Origin: Urophycis tenuis
Taxonomy: Eukaryota; Chordata; Actinopteri; Gadiformes; Phycidae
DNA length: 64,000 bases
Reading direction: 5' to 3'
Assembly: GCA_036785325.1 (NCBI GenBank)
Contig: JAXIVH010000008.1
Span: 8,673,931-8,737,930, forward strand
In this document: positions 1-13,231 of the stretch, one piece after another
How positions within the stretch are numbered: the first letter of the stretch is position 1
How the letters are laid out: every line of letters starts with the position of its first letter
The notes under the pieces: generated by a model
Database searches by the model: none
Told to the model about the DNA's origin: nothing
Seen by the model: only the letters and a program-made list of their open reading frames with translations
Translations under genes and position numbers: made by a program

Positions 1-3000
1 TTCTTGGCGGAGTTGTCCGGCGCGGTCCAACTGTCACTGCTGGGGGACTTCTTGGGCTTCAGGGAGCTGCTGCTGCCAAAGGTCTCCCAGAAGTCCTTCG
101 CCGGGGGCTGCCCGGACCCGGCCTGGTAGACCCCGGTGGACTCCATGTTCTGGTAGCTGTCACCGGTGGACCTGTCAACCCAATGAGTTGTGGGGGGGGG
201 GGGGGGGGGGTGTCATAATTGACTCCATGCACGGACTGCGGTGGCGTGGAGATGTGGAGATGAAGGTCACCCCCCAGTGCGGTACTCACCCGTCCTCCGT
301 TTTCCCCATGAAGAGGTCGGTCAGTTTGGAGCCGGCCCCCTGAACCTACGGAAATGAGTCTCTGTTTAAACACTGCGGTGTGTGTGTGTGTGTGTGTGTG
401 TGGGTGTGGGTGTGGGTGTGTGTGTGTGGGTGTGTGTGTGTGCTTCTTCAGCCCCACGCATTACTTATGATTATTAAGATCATCTTGTGCAGAATGGTAA
501 TGGTTAAGTCTGTAGTGCATTAAAAAATGAAATATTATATTTAGTGGAGAATATAAAAAGGCATCACAGGTATGGAATCCATAGCATATCCAGCGAAAAA
601 CTTTGACTAACAAATTAATGATTTCAAATGCCCCACACACGCGCACAATGAATCACATTAATGTGTTTCTGCAGAGCTGTTTAACCAGTCTCAGCACTGT
701 TCTCCACGCAAAGATTTCCTCAACTAGATCTGTGAAAAGACTCACATAAAATAGAACACAATTACTCACCACCAAATAAATGGCAGCAAAAGAAAAACAG
801 AAAATTCAGTTAGTATCGGTCAAACACACAAAACACACCCAAACCAGCCTCCCCTCGGGAATCTGAATGGAAACAAGACTACGTCATCGTTTTCCATTCA
901 GCTGCTGTGCAGACCGTATGGTTTAATGGAGTCTTAAATAGGGCCAATGAGTATCGCAGGGTCAAGGAGGCAGCTTTCCTTTCCGAGGAGACTGGTAATG
1001 GATTTACACAGCGGAGGTCAATCCTCCACCATCCTACCTTGTTGGCCAGCCCAGAGATGCCTACTGTCATTTCATCTAGCAACTTCCCTTCTTTAACCTG
1101 GATGAGCCACAGCATTACAAAAAATAAGACTTCTCTTCATTGAGCCATGTTGACAGTCATATGAGTATATACACTTTATGAACAAATTATAAAACAGGAT
1201 TTACAACAATGATGGGGAGAAAAAAAAAGTGTTAAAAGTCAACATGCAAACACATACTCTGTAGGGTTTTCTAGACAAAAGCAGCTAAGTTGTGCGTTTC
1301 TAAACATAAAATGTTATACACACACGCGCGCACACACACACAATGGCAACCGCATGTTAATACGACAAAAGCAAAACACAGTTGTCTGTGGTACACATGA
1401 TGTTGAAATACATCTTGATAAGTGACCTTTCAACCAAGCCCAATTATCTATTACAAATGTATTGTACAAATACATTTATATGTACATAAAATATTATTCA
1501 TTATAAAACAATAATAATTATTTTCAATTAATGATATCTGCAGTATTTCAGCAATACCACATCATTCATCAGTCTTTTACTCTACGGTACCAAAATCAGC
1601 TCAGCTGTTCTCTAGAAAGACCACAAGCAGACTAGAGTTGCAGTAATTCAATCATAGGCAAAGACTTCATGAAGCTGCATAGAATCTCGCCATTCATAAT
1701 CCTTTAAAGCCAACAGCTCAATATTTGCACAAGCTGAGGGTCTGACTAGAAAAGCCATCAAACCAAGGATGTCAACATCAGACAGGTTGCTTTTGTCAGT
1801 CAACAGTACAGAGCCATCTCCCCATACGCTTGGGGTTGAGAACACATTCACACCTGAAGCCGTTTTACTGTCTGTAGCACTACAGCCCGCCACCAAGCCA
1901 ACAACCTCAGACTTCAAGGTTACCTTTTCTTGGGTGGGTTTGATAACATTCTCATTTATTGTATGTCCTAACTCTGTAGCCTGGTTGGAAGTGAGAGGGA
2001 AGAATTCACTTTAATGAAAGAAGAGACAACATTCATAATGCAAAAGAAACAGGTGCGAGGGAGGCGACTGCATTACTGTGACCGTAGCACTGAAAATGCA
2101 GTGGTGTGTGGTGGTTAATCACAGCCTTTACCAATCCCATGGGATTTCAATTTCTTATAAGTCACCTTACTTTATATCCTGGGTTTTTCTGATAAGAAAT
2201 GTACACCATTGTCCAAATTATTGTTCATCAATGTTATGAATAATCAATTTTATTTGCGTTCAAATCCCCACGTTGGCTGTTGGGTTCCCCACACACCACG
2301 AGACACCTCTGAAGCAACGTCCGCAGCAGACTTATGATCACCAGCTGGACATGGAGACGCCGTGCATTAATGGATATCCCCAAGGCAACAGGACGCCATT
2401 ACCCAAGTTAAAAAACAGGGTAGACTACCATATAATTTGCCATTCATTTACCATGTGATGTTGCCAACATCATCTCTCCAGTTATTTCAACATTGATTTC
2501 TAACCAGCTAACCCATTGTCTGAGGGATCATCCATTAAACCAGTTAGTGGGAAATTCAGGTGGAAATCAGAATCAGGGATGCGGTGGCATAATCAAAATG
2601 ACAATACACATGTGATTTGTGTCAAATGCAAACGCCGCATTCCAAAATCACATGCCCACCACTGGCACGAAATGGAAACCCTGCGCAAGATGGAGAACGC
2701 GTGAGGCACAGATGGCAGCGTTGTGGGAAAAGGGCCATGCAGCTGAGGTTTACCGGTTCTGGGGGAGCTTTATAGCCCTTTAACTACATCCAGAGAGGGC
2801 AGAGGAAGGTCAAAGAGGTACAGCTGTTCACAGCCAGAAGGAGTCACTCGTGCATGCTTAGAAATGTTCGGTGTTTGTGAAGAAATTAGTATTGCAAATA
2901 CTAATCAGAAACCAAAAGGTCCACCGGCTCGGACGAATCGCGTCTGCTTTTTCTATGCATGATTATAATCGTGATTCATGGCATGGGTTTGATTGGATAT

Positions 3001-5274
3001 TGATTTTTCTTTTTTGTTTTTTTTATTGTTGTACATTTCATTTGATTACATATAATGTTCCTACCTTTAGCGTTGCCTGGTTTGCCAGTTTTGCGGTCTG
3101 TGTCGGGCGTGAGACAGAAAACCAAAGTACACTTTAAGTTGAAATTCAACATCAGATGTGCTTGGAACTGGTACAGATCGGTACACACATCGGTAAAAAC
3201 GGTACACATCTTAAGTAGTTTTTTTATCTTGGTATGAGCATTATAATTACGAGGCCCCGCGTGAATACATTTATCCGATGGATGTACTTACATTATCTTT
3301 AGCGACGGTGGCAAACTTGCTGGCTCCGACAGCAAAGCTGCTCCAGCCCTAAAGGGGAAAAACAGGCCGTTTTAACGCAGGCACTCAAACAATGACTCAC
3401 CGGGCCCCTGGCGTAAACATGTTCTGACGCACTGAATATATAGACGTCATGGCATTGTTCAGGAAGTCGTCTTCCTTCTTCTCCGGGGTCACCGTGTTGC
3501 CAAAGCCCACGTATCGGTTCTCTTGGTTCCCACTGTAGCCGCCACCGCTGGAAATGTGACGTATGGGAAAACATCAAGACCGATCTTATCGGCCCTCGAC
3601 GCTTACTGGTCGATAACACATACAGAATACATTGGGGGGGGGGGGGGGTTGCATGTAATGTTACCTTTGGTAGGAGTTCACATCATCACTCAACCAATCC
3701 TCAAACGCCTTGTCGCCAGGCTTTGAAGGGTTTTGCCCAGGAGCCACTGAGCTATATGAGAGCAATAAGCAATGAGTGAGTCACTGTGTTGGCAATTCCA
3801 CAACAAAACGAAAACGCTTCCAAAACACCAAACAGGTTTTCATTCAAGTTTACCGACTAGAAGTTGACATGCTAGTCTTTGGTTGAGGAGATGTCCAGTT
3901 TTTGGCAGAGGACGTCTCCATGGACCACTCCCTCCCGTCCGCTATTGTAGCGACCTGTCAAAGACAGAGCGACGCAAGGCGGATGCTGCCGTCATCAGTT
4001 CATAGTGTTTGTGGAAGATTACATTTTCAAGCGGGCTAGCGAGTGACCTCACCTTGTCTCTGAACAGGGCCGCCGCCTTACTGTTGTACTTTTCCTGCAA
4101 GCTCCATGTGGGGTCGTACTCGTCCTGGAGCTCCAAAAAGAGCCGGAACTTCCCATTGCCGCCGGCCTTCATTTTCTCCAGCTCGAGATCCTTCCACTTG
4201 TCCATGGTGACGGAGCGCACGAAGCTAGAGGGGAAGGGATGCCATGTTGCATTGAGGGACACATTTCACATCCATGGCGACAATTAAGAATGCACTCGTA
4301 AATATATACGAAAGGCCGTCATCACAGTTAGGTCAACTGTCAAAACGAATGACAAAAAAAAACAACATTAAATAATTATACTTGCTGATGAACCGTAATG
4401 GAATATCCAGTCTAGTTTTACGTAGCTACTTGATACTTTTGAGTCCAAGGTTGATTTTTAAGATTTTTGCCAGATCAGCGAGATTATTGCTGCTGGATTT
4501 ATGTACTCTTGTACCATTTCTGTCCTGTCAAATATTTGTAATAAACATTAATATGTTGACAGGGCCTTGGTAACACAAATTCCACATAGCAAGTCAAATG
4601 TAATATTTTACAATAAAGTCATCACATTTCATATTACTTACAAAAGTGAGTAAGGTTATAAACACCTTAATCTCATTTAATTTCACCATGTGGCATTGTT
4701 TGGTAAATGCATGTGTCACGTTGAAGGGATGTACCTGAGATGTACTCCCAGGCCCCTGTGCTTCCCAGAGCACTCGAGACAAATCCATATGCCGTATGTA
4801 ACACTGACCCACTGGGGGTTAAATGCACCGCACTCAAAGCAAAGCTGGAAAGAAATACATATGGTTATATTGACATATTTGGTTTGTAAATATCATGAAT
4901 TAAGATGAAACCATTTGGACTTTGAGGCATTTTTAGAAGAGTAAAAAGGAATCTATAAAGAAAATGAGGGGTGAAGGATTTGGAATATAATATTTTGAGG
5001 TAATATAGATAAAATGTGTTCCCATATTACTAAACAACTTGCGGCAACCTGCAGTTGATACAAATATTTTCTCAAAAAAGATATATTTAATAGTCTTCTA
5101 GATCACTGAACATCATTTCTATAATGTGTTAACAATGTACTGTTCATATTGTTTGACATTAATTTAGTCAATTGAATTGCTTGATCACGAACAGCTTTTC
5201 AGTTTGGTACCTACGTTGTTTTCATCTTCGGTTCGTACTTCCTTCAGAACTCTCCTGGTTCTTGGACTTGCCAT
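1..5274 (-). CDS. arfgap1: ADP-ribosylation factor GTPase-activating protein 1 (3' end missing)
   Basis: ArfGAP1 stimulates GTP hydrolysis on Arf1 at the Golgi and so controls COPI coat release. The start is MASPRTRRVLKEVR at 5274. Exons found by reading the minus strand: 5215-5274, 4735-4844, 4053-4224, 3854-3954, 3665-3751, 3433-3547, 3292-3348, 1924-1980, 1038-1097, 290-345, and 171 running off the left edge. The ArfGAP zinc finger is visible (CFECGAFNPQW then CLEC), followed by the catalytic-domain stretch FVRSVTMDKWKDLELEKMKAGG. Later exons carry the lipid-packing region (RYVGFGNT, GWSSFAVGASKFA) and the C-terminal FWETFG motif. A small exon matching the ATKFGSQ segment of other ArfGAP1 proteins, expected between 3292 and 1980, was not located; flanking phases are 0, so skipping it would keep frame. 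The final exon(s) and stop lie outside the window. Identification is secure; splice sites are by eye. Confidence 0.93.
192..210. repeat. poly-G tract in arfgap1 intron
   Basis: An uninterrupted run of G just upstream (minus-strand sense) of the last visible arfgap1 exon. On the minus strand it is a C-rich run close to the splice acceptor at 171 and could serve as part of the polypyrimidine tract. Long G/C runs are prone to assembly length error. Confidence 0.8.
376..444. repeat. (GT)n microsatellite
   Basis: GT dinucleotide array with several GG interruptions inside an arfgap1 intron. It generates spurious His/Thr-rich reading frames. Confidence 0.9.
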
Positions 5275-7636
5275 TTTGCCACTCTAAAGAGAATGTAAAG
5301 CCATGTCAAAAGCAGCCTCAATAGAACAAAGGCTATACACAACATATGTATAAGTAATGCACCTTAGTGTGTTAGTCACAACATCAGATTTATCTTCTCG
5401 AAATACTGCCAATACGCATATTTACTAGTATGAAATTGTCTGGACCAGCGAATGAAAAACAGTCATCTTGAATCTCCAACATACCGGACATTGATTTTGA
5501 GAAAAACAAGATGATCACACTTCATATAGTCTACAATGTACATGAGAAAATAAAGATAAGCATTGAAAATATCAGATTTTCAGCTCCATCTTGGTAAAGC
5601 TAGAGTCAACAATAAAAGCTAACACTAGCTTTAGTTACGAATTGGCGAAAACTAAATGTCAGGCTGCTATAAGAGCACGGCTTAGGCTCGATGTCGTGTT
5701 AAAGCAAGATATCGATGAGCATCGGGCCTCCATTCATATCGATCAATTCTGTATTGATGATTGCTAATGCTAACTGAAAGTCTCCCATCCTTTACCGGTC
5801 AGTGAATGGCGTTCAGCAGCACGACTCTGTCCGGGTTGGATTTCAAACACACCAAGAAAAATACTATTCACTCTTTGGGGCTCAAGAAGTATGAGATGAC
5901 GACAACCTTTGACCAGTCGCAAATGTGATCAAAGTCGATCGAATATGAGTGTTGGCTACCGACACTATACACCGGCGGCCATGTTCCTGTTTGCCTACGT
6001 TGGCATCGCAGTGCATTCTGGGAGTTGGTCGTCTCCATCAGTTCTTCTTCGCCGTCTCCTTGTCCGGTGCGCCCGGCAGAGCCCTCGCGCTCTAGACAGC
6101 GTCTGGCCGGACTTGGTAGAAGACCTATTAATCAAAACAATGTTGATTGAATACCACTCAGGAAAGACATAATTGTCGATAAAGTGTAAAGAGCTGGGAT
6201 CTTCTGACAGCATTGAGCTATCAGAGTGATCCCTAGAGAAATTGTTCGGGTAGCGGCCACATTAGGTATTGATCAAATGCAGATCAACGTATAGCCAACC
6301 CTATAGGCCTACTCTAAATAATGACTGGGAGGATTTGAAGGGATGGCACTGTCATTTTGCATGTTGCCCAATGCCGTATTACATTTCACAACAATAATTA
6401 CACAGCACATGCTTGCAAGTCAAGGGCCAAGAGTTTACAATATGCCAGGGTTAGATGAAAAAAAGACTCTTTCGTCAGAATAATTTCCTATTGATGATTT
6501 GCCTTTGTATTATTGTAATAATATTATAACATAAGCCCATCCCATTGGGCAGCAGAGTTTGACACCCTGCTTGTGTGTAGAAATGTGTGTAGAAATGTAG
6601 AAATTGTATGATCTTAGTATTGTATGTTCTACTATATTCTGTAAATCACATCAAACTTGATGTTTGTGTATGAAATGCACACAACTAGGCCTATAAAATT
6701 GTTGGAGGTCAATAATCTCTGAAAAGGTGCAGTGCAACATATAGGGAGTTACCTGTAAGATAGCAGACACCATTGCACTAAAAAAACTGTAAACTTATCT
6801 CTAATTTGTAGGTATTAGAGATTACAAACCTGCAGTTTACAGCTGCATATACATTCTATTGGATTTAATCTCAAAACATTTTCTGACTCCTTTTGCAGCT
6901 AAATCATGTTTTATGGCTTCTTTGTCACATTATTAGCTTGGTATTTAACAGCACCTCATAAAATTGAGATTATAAAAAAAGTGACAAACATATGGAGAAC
7001 ACCTGATAGTGGTATCATTCCCATTAGTCATTTGAGATATCTGTGTTCATTTCCCAAGACACTGAAACAAGCCTGAATAAATCAGTTATAGCATGTTGCT
7101 CTACTAATGGTTTCATAGTGAGAAAATTGTCTTTTTTTTACAATGACCAATGGCTAATAATATGTAATACTATATATTTCATGATATAATAAACTTTATG
7201 GGTATAGTATTTTTTTCAGTGGACGTACAGTTCATAAAAAAACCCAACATCTGATAAAAAAAAAAATATATGGGCCTAACAAAACAACAATAATACAATG
7301 CAATTAAATCATAAAGTATAAAGGGTTACCCCTTTCTACTTTATGATTTAATTGCATTGTATTATTGTTGTTTTGTCTCTCTGTCTTAAAAGGTTAAGTA
7401 TTTGCTTTAAAATCTTAATTGGCTTTATTTTCAAATCAGTGACATATCTGTTTTTCTTATTTATTCTTATTTTGTAATTAATATTAATATTACAATTAAT
7501 ATATTAATATTCCAGAAAACATATTGTCTTTCATCAGCTTTATCAGCACTCTTTTGAAGCCTGGGGTTGCGGTACACTGTAAATTATGTGATCTTTACCC
7601 AGAGGTTAAAGCTTCTTATCTAAAGGTGAATTGCAG
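5275..7636. other. Intergenic region between divergent arfgap1 and Rh gene
   Basis: About 2.4 kb with no convincing coding exon. The first few hundred bases from 5275 presumably hold the arfgap1 5' UTR and promoter; a somewhat more GC-rich patch lies around 5970-6120. The rest is AT-rich. The only structure seen is the long inverted repeat at 7279-7376. Short open frames here (for example 5909-6172) have no recognisable motif or splice context. Confidence 0.6.
7279..7376. repeat. Long near-perfect inverted repeat (hairpin)
   Basis: The arms 7279-7318 and 7337-7376 are exact 40-nt reverse complements. After one mismatch the pairing continues for six more bases (7320-7325 with 7330-7335), leaving a loop of about four bases. 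It lies about 260 bp upstream of the Rh TATA box. The size suggests a foldback MITE or a local palindromic duplication. No target-site duplication was identified. Confidence 0.9.
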
Positions 7637-7643
7637 TATAAAA
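7637..7643 (+). promoter_or_regulatory. TATA box of the Rh glycoprotein gene
   Basis: TATAAAA within GCAGTATAAAAGAGCC. The initiator-like TTCATT about 30 bp downstream would give a 5' UTR of only about 15 nt before the ATG at 7683. This argues that the open frame continuing upstream to 7524 is not translated. Confidence 0.7.
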
Positions 7644-7682
7644 GAGCCCCACAAGATCCACGACTGTTCATTGTGCATCAAG

Positions 7683-9101
7683 ATGAGCCCGTCTACAAGC
7701 CTGAGAGTGCGCCTGCCGGTGTTGGTGTTAGTGCTGGAAGTCATAATTCTGGTGCTTTACTCTCTCTTCGTCACATACGATGACAACGCCAACGCTAAGC
7801 TGCAGAACAATGCCACCAAACCAATGGAGAACTCTCTTTACCGCGACTATCCCTTCTTCGCCGACGTGCAGGTGATGATCTTCATTGGCTTCGGCTGTCT
7901 GCTGGCGTTCCTCCGCTTCTACGGCTTCAGTGGGATGGTCTTCAACTTCCTGACTGCCACCTTTGCCATCCAATGGGCGATCCTGGTGCAAGGCTACTTC
8001 CAGTTTTTCCATGATGGCAAGATTCACCTCGGGGTGATCAACCTCATAAATGCAGAGTTTGCGTGCGCCGTTGTACTCATCTCGTTCGGGGCTGTGCTGG
8101 GCAAGACCAGTCCTGTGCAGCTTCTGGTTATGGCCTTCTTAGAGGTCCCTTTCTTCTCTGTAACAGAGTGGGCTGTGTTGAAGTACTTGAGGATAAATGA
8201 TGCAGGTGGGTCCATTCTCATTCACTTATTCGCCTGCTACTTCGGCCTCGGAGTGACATTTGTGCTTTACCGACCCGTTCTGAACAATGGCCACGCGAAA
8301 GAGATCACCAGCTACCACTCAGACATCCTCTCCGTAATGGGAACGCTGTTCCTCTGGGTGTTCTGGCCTTCGTTTAACTCCTCCCTGACCTTGAAGGGTG
8401 ACGACCAGCACCGAGCAGTGCTCCACACGTTCATAGGGCTCAGCTCGTCGACTATGACTGCCTTCGCGCTGTCGGCCGTCTTCAATAAAAAGGGCAAGCT
8501 AACCATGGCCGACATCCAGAACGTGACCCTGGCCGGCGGTGTGACCGTGGGGGCCTCCGTGGACATGATGATCTCCCCTGCCGCGGCGTACGCCCTGGGG
8601 ATCATGGGCTGCACGGCCTGCTTCCTGGGCTACAGGTACCTCACCCCGTTTATGGCCAGGCGCCTCAGGATCCAGGACCAGTGCGGCATTCACAACCTCC
8701 ACGGGCTGACGGGTCTCATCTCGTGCACGGCGGGCATCTGCGCCATCCTGCTGGCGACGGAGGAAACGTACGGGCCGAGCATGTACGAGGTGTTCGCCCA
8801 CCGCGCTCCCATGGAGGGGGATCCCAAGCTCCTGGAGCTGCAGCAGCTCATCCCGGGGCTGAAGCCCGGCCTGGGACGCAGTGGCCAGGAGCAAGCGCTC
8901 TACCAGGTGGCGGCCATCTTTTCCACCATCGCAGCGGCCACGGCGGGCGGCGCGCTGACCGGCCTGGTCCTCAAGCTGCCCTTCCTGGCCTCGCCCGCCG
9001 ACGACGACTGCTTCGACGACGAGCTCTTCTTCCACATGCCGTCTGACTTTTACAGCGAGGTGAAAAACGCTCCGCTCAACGAGCGTGACTCCAAGGTGTA
9101 G
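7683..9101 (+). CDS. Rh family ammonia/CO2 channel glycoprotein, single exon (Rhcg-like)
   Basis: A 472-residue Rh glycoprotein in one uninterrupted exon. Rh glycoproteins are trimeric 12-helix channels moving NH3 (and probably CO2), in fish mainly in gill, skin and kidney. Start MSPSTSLRVR at 7683, with A at -3. An N-glycosylation sequon sits in the first extracellular loop (NAT, residue 43). The twin channel histidines are H181 (in ILIHLFACYFG) and H340 (in IHNLHGLTG). The phenylalanine gates are F126 (AEFACA) and F231 (WPSFNSS). The spacing to these residues is constant at four less than human RhCG numbering, which supports the RhCG assignment. Typical vertebrate Rh-family genes have about ten exons, so this looks like an old retrocopy that gained a TATA promoter. 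It may be the teleost Rhcg2/rhcgl1 type; I cannot decide without a tree. Confidence 0.93.
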   Translation: MSPSTSLRVRLPVLVLVLEVIILVLYSLFVTYDDNANAKLQNNATKPMENSLYRDYPFFADVQVMIFIGFGCLLAFLRFYGFSGMVFNFLTATFAIQWAILVQGYFQFFHDGKIHLGVINLINAEFACAVVLISFGAVLGKTSPVQLLVMAFLEVPFFSVTEWAVLKYLRINDAGGSILIHLFACYFGLGVTFVLYRPVLNNGHAKEITSYHSDILSVMGTLFLWVFWPSFNSSLTLKGDDQHRAVLHTFIGLSSSTMTAFALSAVFNKKGKLTMADIQNVTLAGGVTVGASVDMMISPAAAYALGIMGCTACFLGYRYLTPFMARRLRIQDQCGIHNLHGLTGLISCTAGICAILLATEETYGPSMYEVFAHRAPMEGDPKLLELQQLIPGLKPGLGRSGQEQALYQVAAIFSTIAAATAGGALTGLVLKLPFLASPADDDCFDDELFFHMPSDFYSEVKNAPLNERDSKV

Positions 9102-10084
9102 CGTTTTGCGGTGATTAGGTTCACGTTTCCATTGGATCTGAAAGTACTTTTTTTATGCTCTAAAAGTGAATGAAGCCGCCACATATACGTATCTTTATGA
9201 TTGATGTGGTATTTATTTGTTTGATAGGTTAGGTTCAAAGGTGGCTTTTCCATACTCCTTTTGCACATTTGACCTCGCTATTTACTGGGATCAACTCTTT
9301 TTGTAATACATGGTGAAATAGCAGGAACAGTGTGAGGAATGGAATCATGTTTTATTTTCACTGCTATACCATATTCATTTATTAAAACATGTGAATCGTA
9401 GTTCTGAAATATGCAGTACAGTCACATGCTTTGTCATTATATCATTGATAATTTTCTTTAGATAAGCTGTCTGGTAATTGTCCTTATCAATAACTGCCTG
9501 AACAATAGCTTGCTAATAGCGCCATCATAAGCCTTCATTTATTAATTGATTAATTGATGAATAATCCATTGTTAAGGAGCGAAATCAAAGATAATGGACA
9601 TTTTTTATTGTTTCCCTATGCTATGGCCAATAAAAATATGTTATGCTTGGCAACCACTGATACAGACAAATACAGATAATGGCAGGGGCAAATCCAGGGT
9701 AATTAAAACATAAATTTGAATAACTAACTCTACATTCTCTAATCCAAACCATAGCTCAGGTGCTCCAATGGGCCTGACAATATAGCTGATAGATGTCCAC
9801 CATGGAACCCTTTGAAACCCAATAAACCTTTCATATATACTGCCAGCAGGCTATCACTGAGATTAGTGTGTTGCACGTGTTTGTTTATGATATGTACAAC
9901 TACAACTACAACTACAATAGAAATAAAAATATATAAAACACAAAATTATATTGAATATATTGACCGTCTTACTAAAACAGTAATTGTAATACTCCTCAAT
10001 CATCGCTATTATTTATTCATAACAACATTCATATTAAGTAAAAATTAAGATAAATATTATAAATCATAGGTGAATGCTGACTAC

Positions 10085-10085
<1 letters not shown>
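9102..10085. other. 3' flank of Rh gene
   Basis: AT-rich sequence holding the 3' UTR. Candidate polyadenylation signals are ATTAAA near 9380 and AATAAA near 9629. No coding exon is seen. Confidence 0.5.
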
Positions 10086-11880
<1,795 letters not shown>

Positions 11881-12097
11881 CATTTTCCTAAATTAATTCA
11901 TGTTGAACCCCCAATGTTTAAATGCACGATGTTTTGTTGAACCTGCAAATCTTGCAAACATGCTTGTGGATTCTGAAAAAGTCTGCATGCATTCATCTGC
12001 GTCTCAGCATAAAAACCACCGAATATCATGTCTCATATCCTCACCAGGCCTACACATATTGACCATCATCCTCTGGCAAGTTGTGTTAACTACGATA

Positions 12098-12139
12098 GAG
12101 CTAATGTGTTTAATTAGATTAAATTAAACACATTAGCTC
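12098..12139. repeat. Short foldback in chimera intron 1
   Basis: Exact 18-nt arms 12098-12115 and 12122-12139 around a 6-nt loop. The paralogous sites near 16110 and 26990 have a single GATAGAGCTAATTTGTTTAATT arm, so the inverted second arm was added in this copy only. It lies about 70 bp upstream of the exon 2 acceptor and just before the alternative start at 12161. Confidence 0.85.
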
Positions 12140-12582
12140 CATTTAATTAATTAAATTGAAATGTGCACTTTGTTCGGCGTTCTTTCTGCTGTCTGTGTCT
12201 GCTTTGTAGCGTGCATCGTCGTTGTGGCAGCCGACTCGACCGACGTGAAGTTCAACTCGACCAAGTGTGAGGGGTTTAAAGGCGCCTCGGACTGTGCCTC
12301 GAAATTGTGGGAGAGAATGGACAGGGAGCAGTGGGAATTTGTTACCGAGGTGTGCAGGTAGGCCTTCTGGAGAAAAAAAAAGTAAGATAGTGTTTGAGAG
12401 AAAGGTCGTAATATGTAGTCAAATCAGGTTATGTCTAGTGTTATCAGTTTTATATATTTTAAATGATCAAATATGCCTAGAGGCACTATTGGCCTGTTTC
12501 CATAATTCGGCAAGGTATTGGATTGTATAAGCCAACTGGAAACAACTGAACGGATGTCTGCAGATCTGCCCAGCTAAATAAT

Positions 12583-13231
12583 CAACAGTCTCACGGCAGT
12601 TCGTGAAATAGTCATGAAATACATTCATTAATACACTGGACAAGATGTTACTATCCGTTGTGCCATCATCCAAGGTAAACACACGTAGAGTGCCAGCTCA
12701 GATAAGACCAAGCATACAACACACGAGTGACCACCATCAGATTTAACACCATAGCAGACATCAGGCTACGCCATCATAAATCTACAGAGTCATTCCTCAG
12801 GTGGCACCATTCGCCCATTAAGTAGAGAATGTAATGTATTCGTGTACATGGACACGAATTTCCTTTTTTTCTCGTGACACTCAGCACGAATTTCAAACTA
12901 ATGTATTTCAATGGAAGTATATTTCATACCTGCACCACGTTTTTACAGTAAATACTACAGTACCCATGAGCCTCATCGACTGTTACCATGGTGAAGACGC
13001 CAGCTAAAGCTGCTGAGGACCCGCCGCCAGTTCTCTTTTAATGATGTACTAACCCTATGATATCATTGTTAGGGGTTAGGGTAAGGGTAAGGGTTAGGGT
13101 TTAGGGGTTTGGGTTATAATGAAAGTCGTGCTGAGTGTCACGAAAAAATGGGACATTCGTGTCCATGTACATGAATCAATAGATTAGGACTATTTCGTGA
13201 CTATTTCACAAACTGCTGTGAGACTGGGTTG
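12583..13231. mobile_element. Non-autonomous TIR transposon (MITE) in chimera intron 2
   Basis: A 649-bp insertion absent from intron 2 of both other neuritin copies. It is flanked by AAATAAT (12576-12582 and 13232-13238). The ends are imperfect inverted repeats (CAACAGTCTCACGGCAG at the left; CAACCCAGTCTCACAGCAG as reverse complement of the right). A second internal inverted pair around CGTGTACATGGACACGAA and TTCGTGTCCATGTACATGAA lies near 12840 and 13155. A telomere-like GGGTTA run occupies about 13070-13110. It has no coding capacity. The 7-8 bp duplication suggests a hAT-type element; the family is not certain. Confidence 0.85.

Noticed and set aside
7524..7682. Upstream in-frame extension of the Rh glycoprotein
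   Set aside because: No ATG in it, and the TATA box at 7637 places transcription start near 7667, after most of this stretch.
8499..9046. Long frames on both strands within the Rh gene
   Set aside because: GC-rich antisense and out-of-frame shadows of the Rh coding exon; no motif or start context.
13063..13115. Telomere-like GGGTTA repeats as an interstitial telomere
   Set aside because: Only a few degenerate units, and they sit inside a defined MITE.
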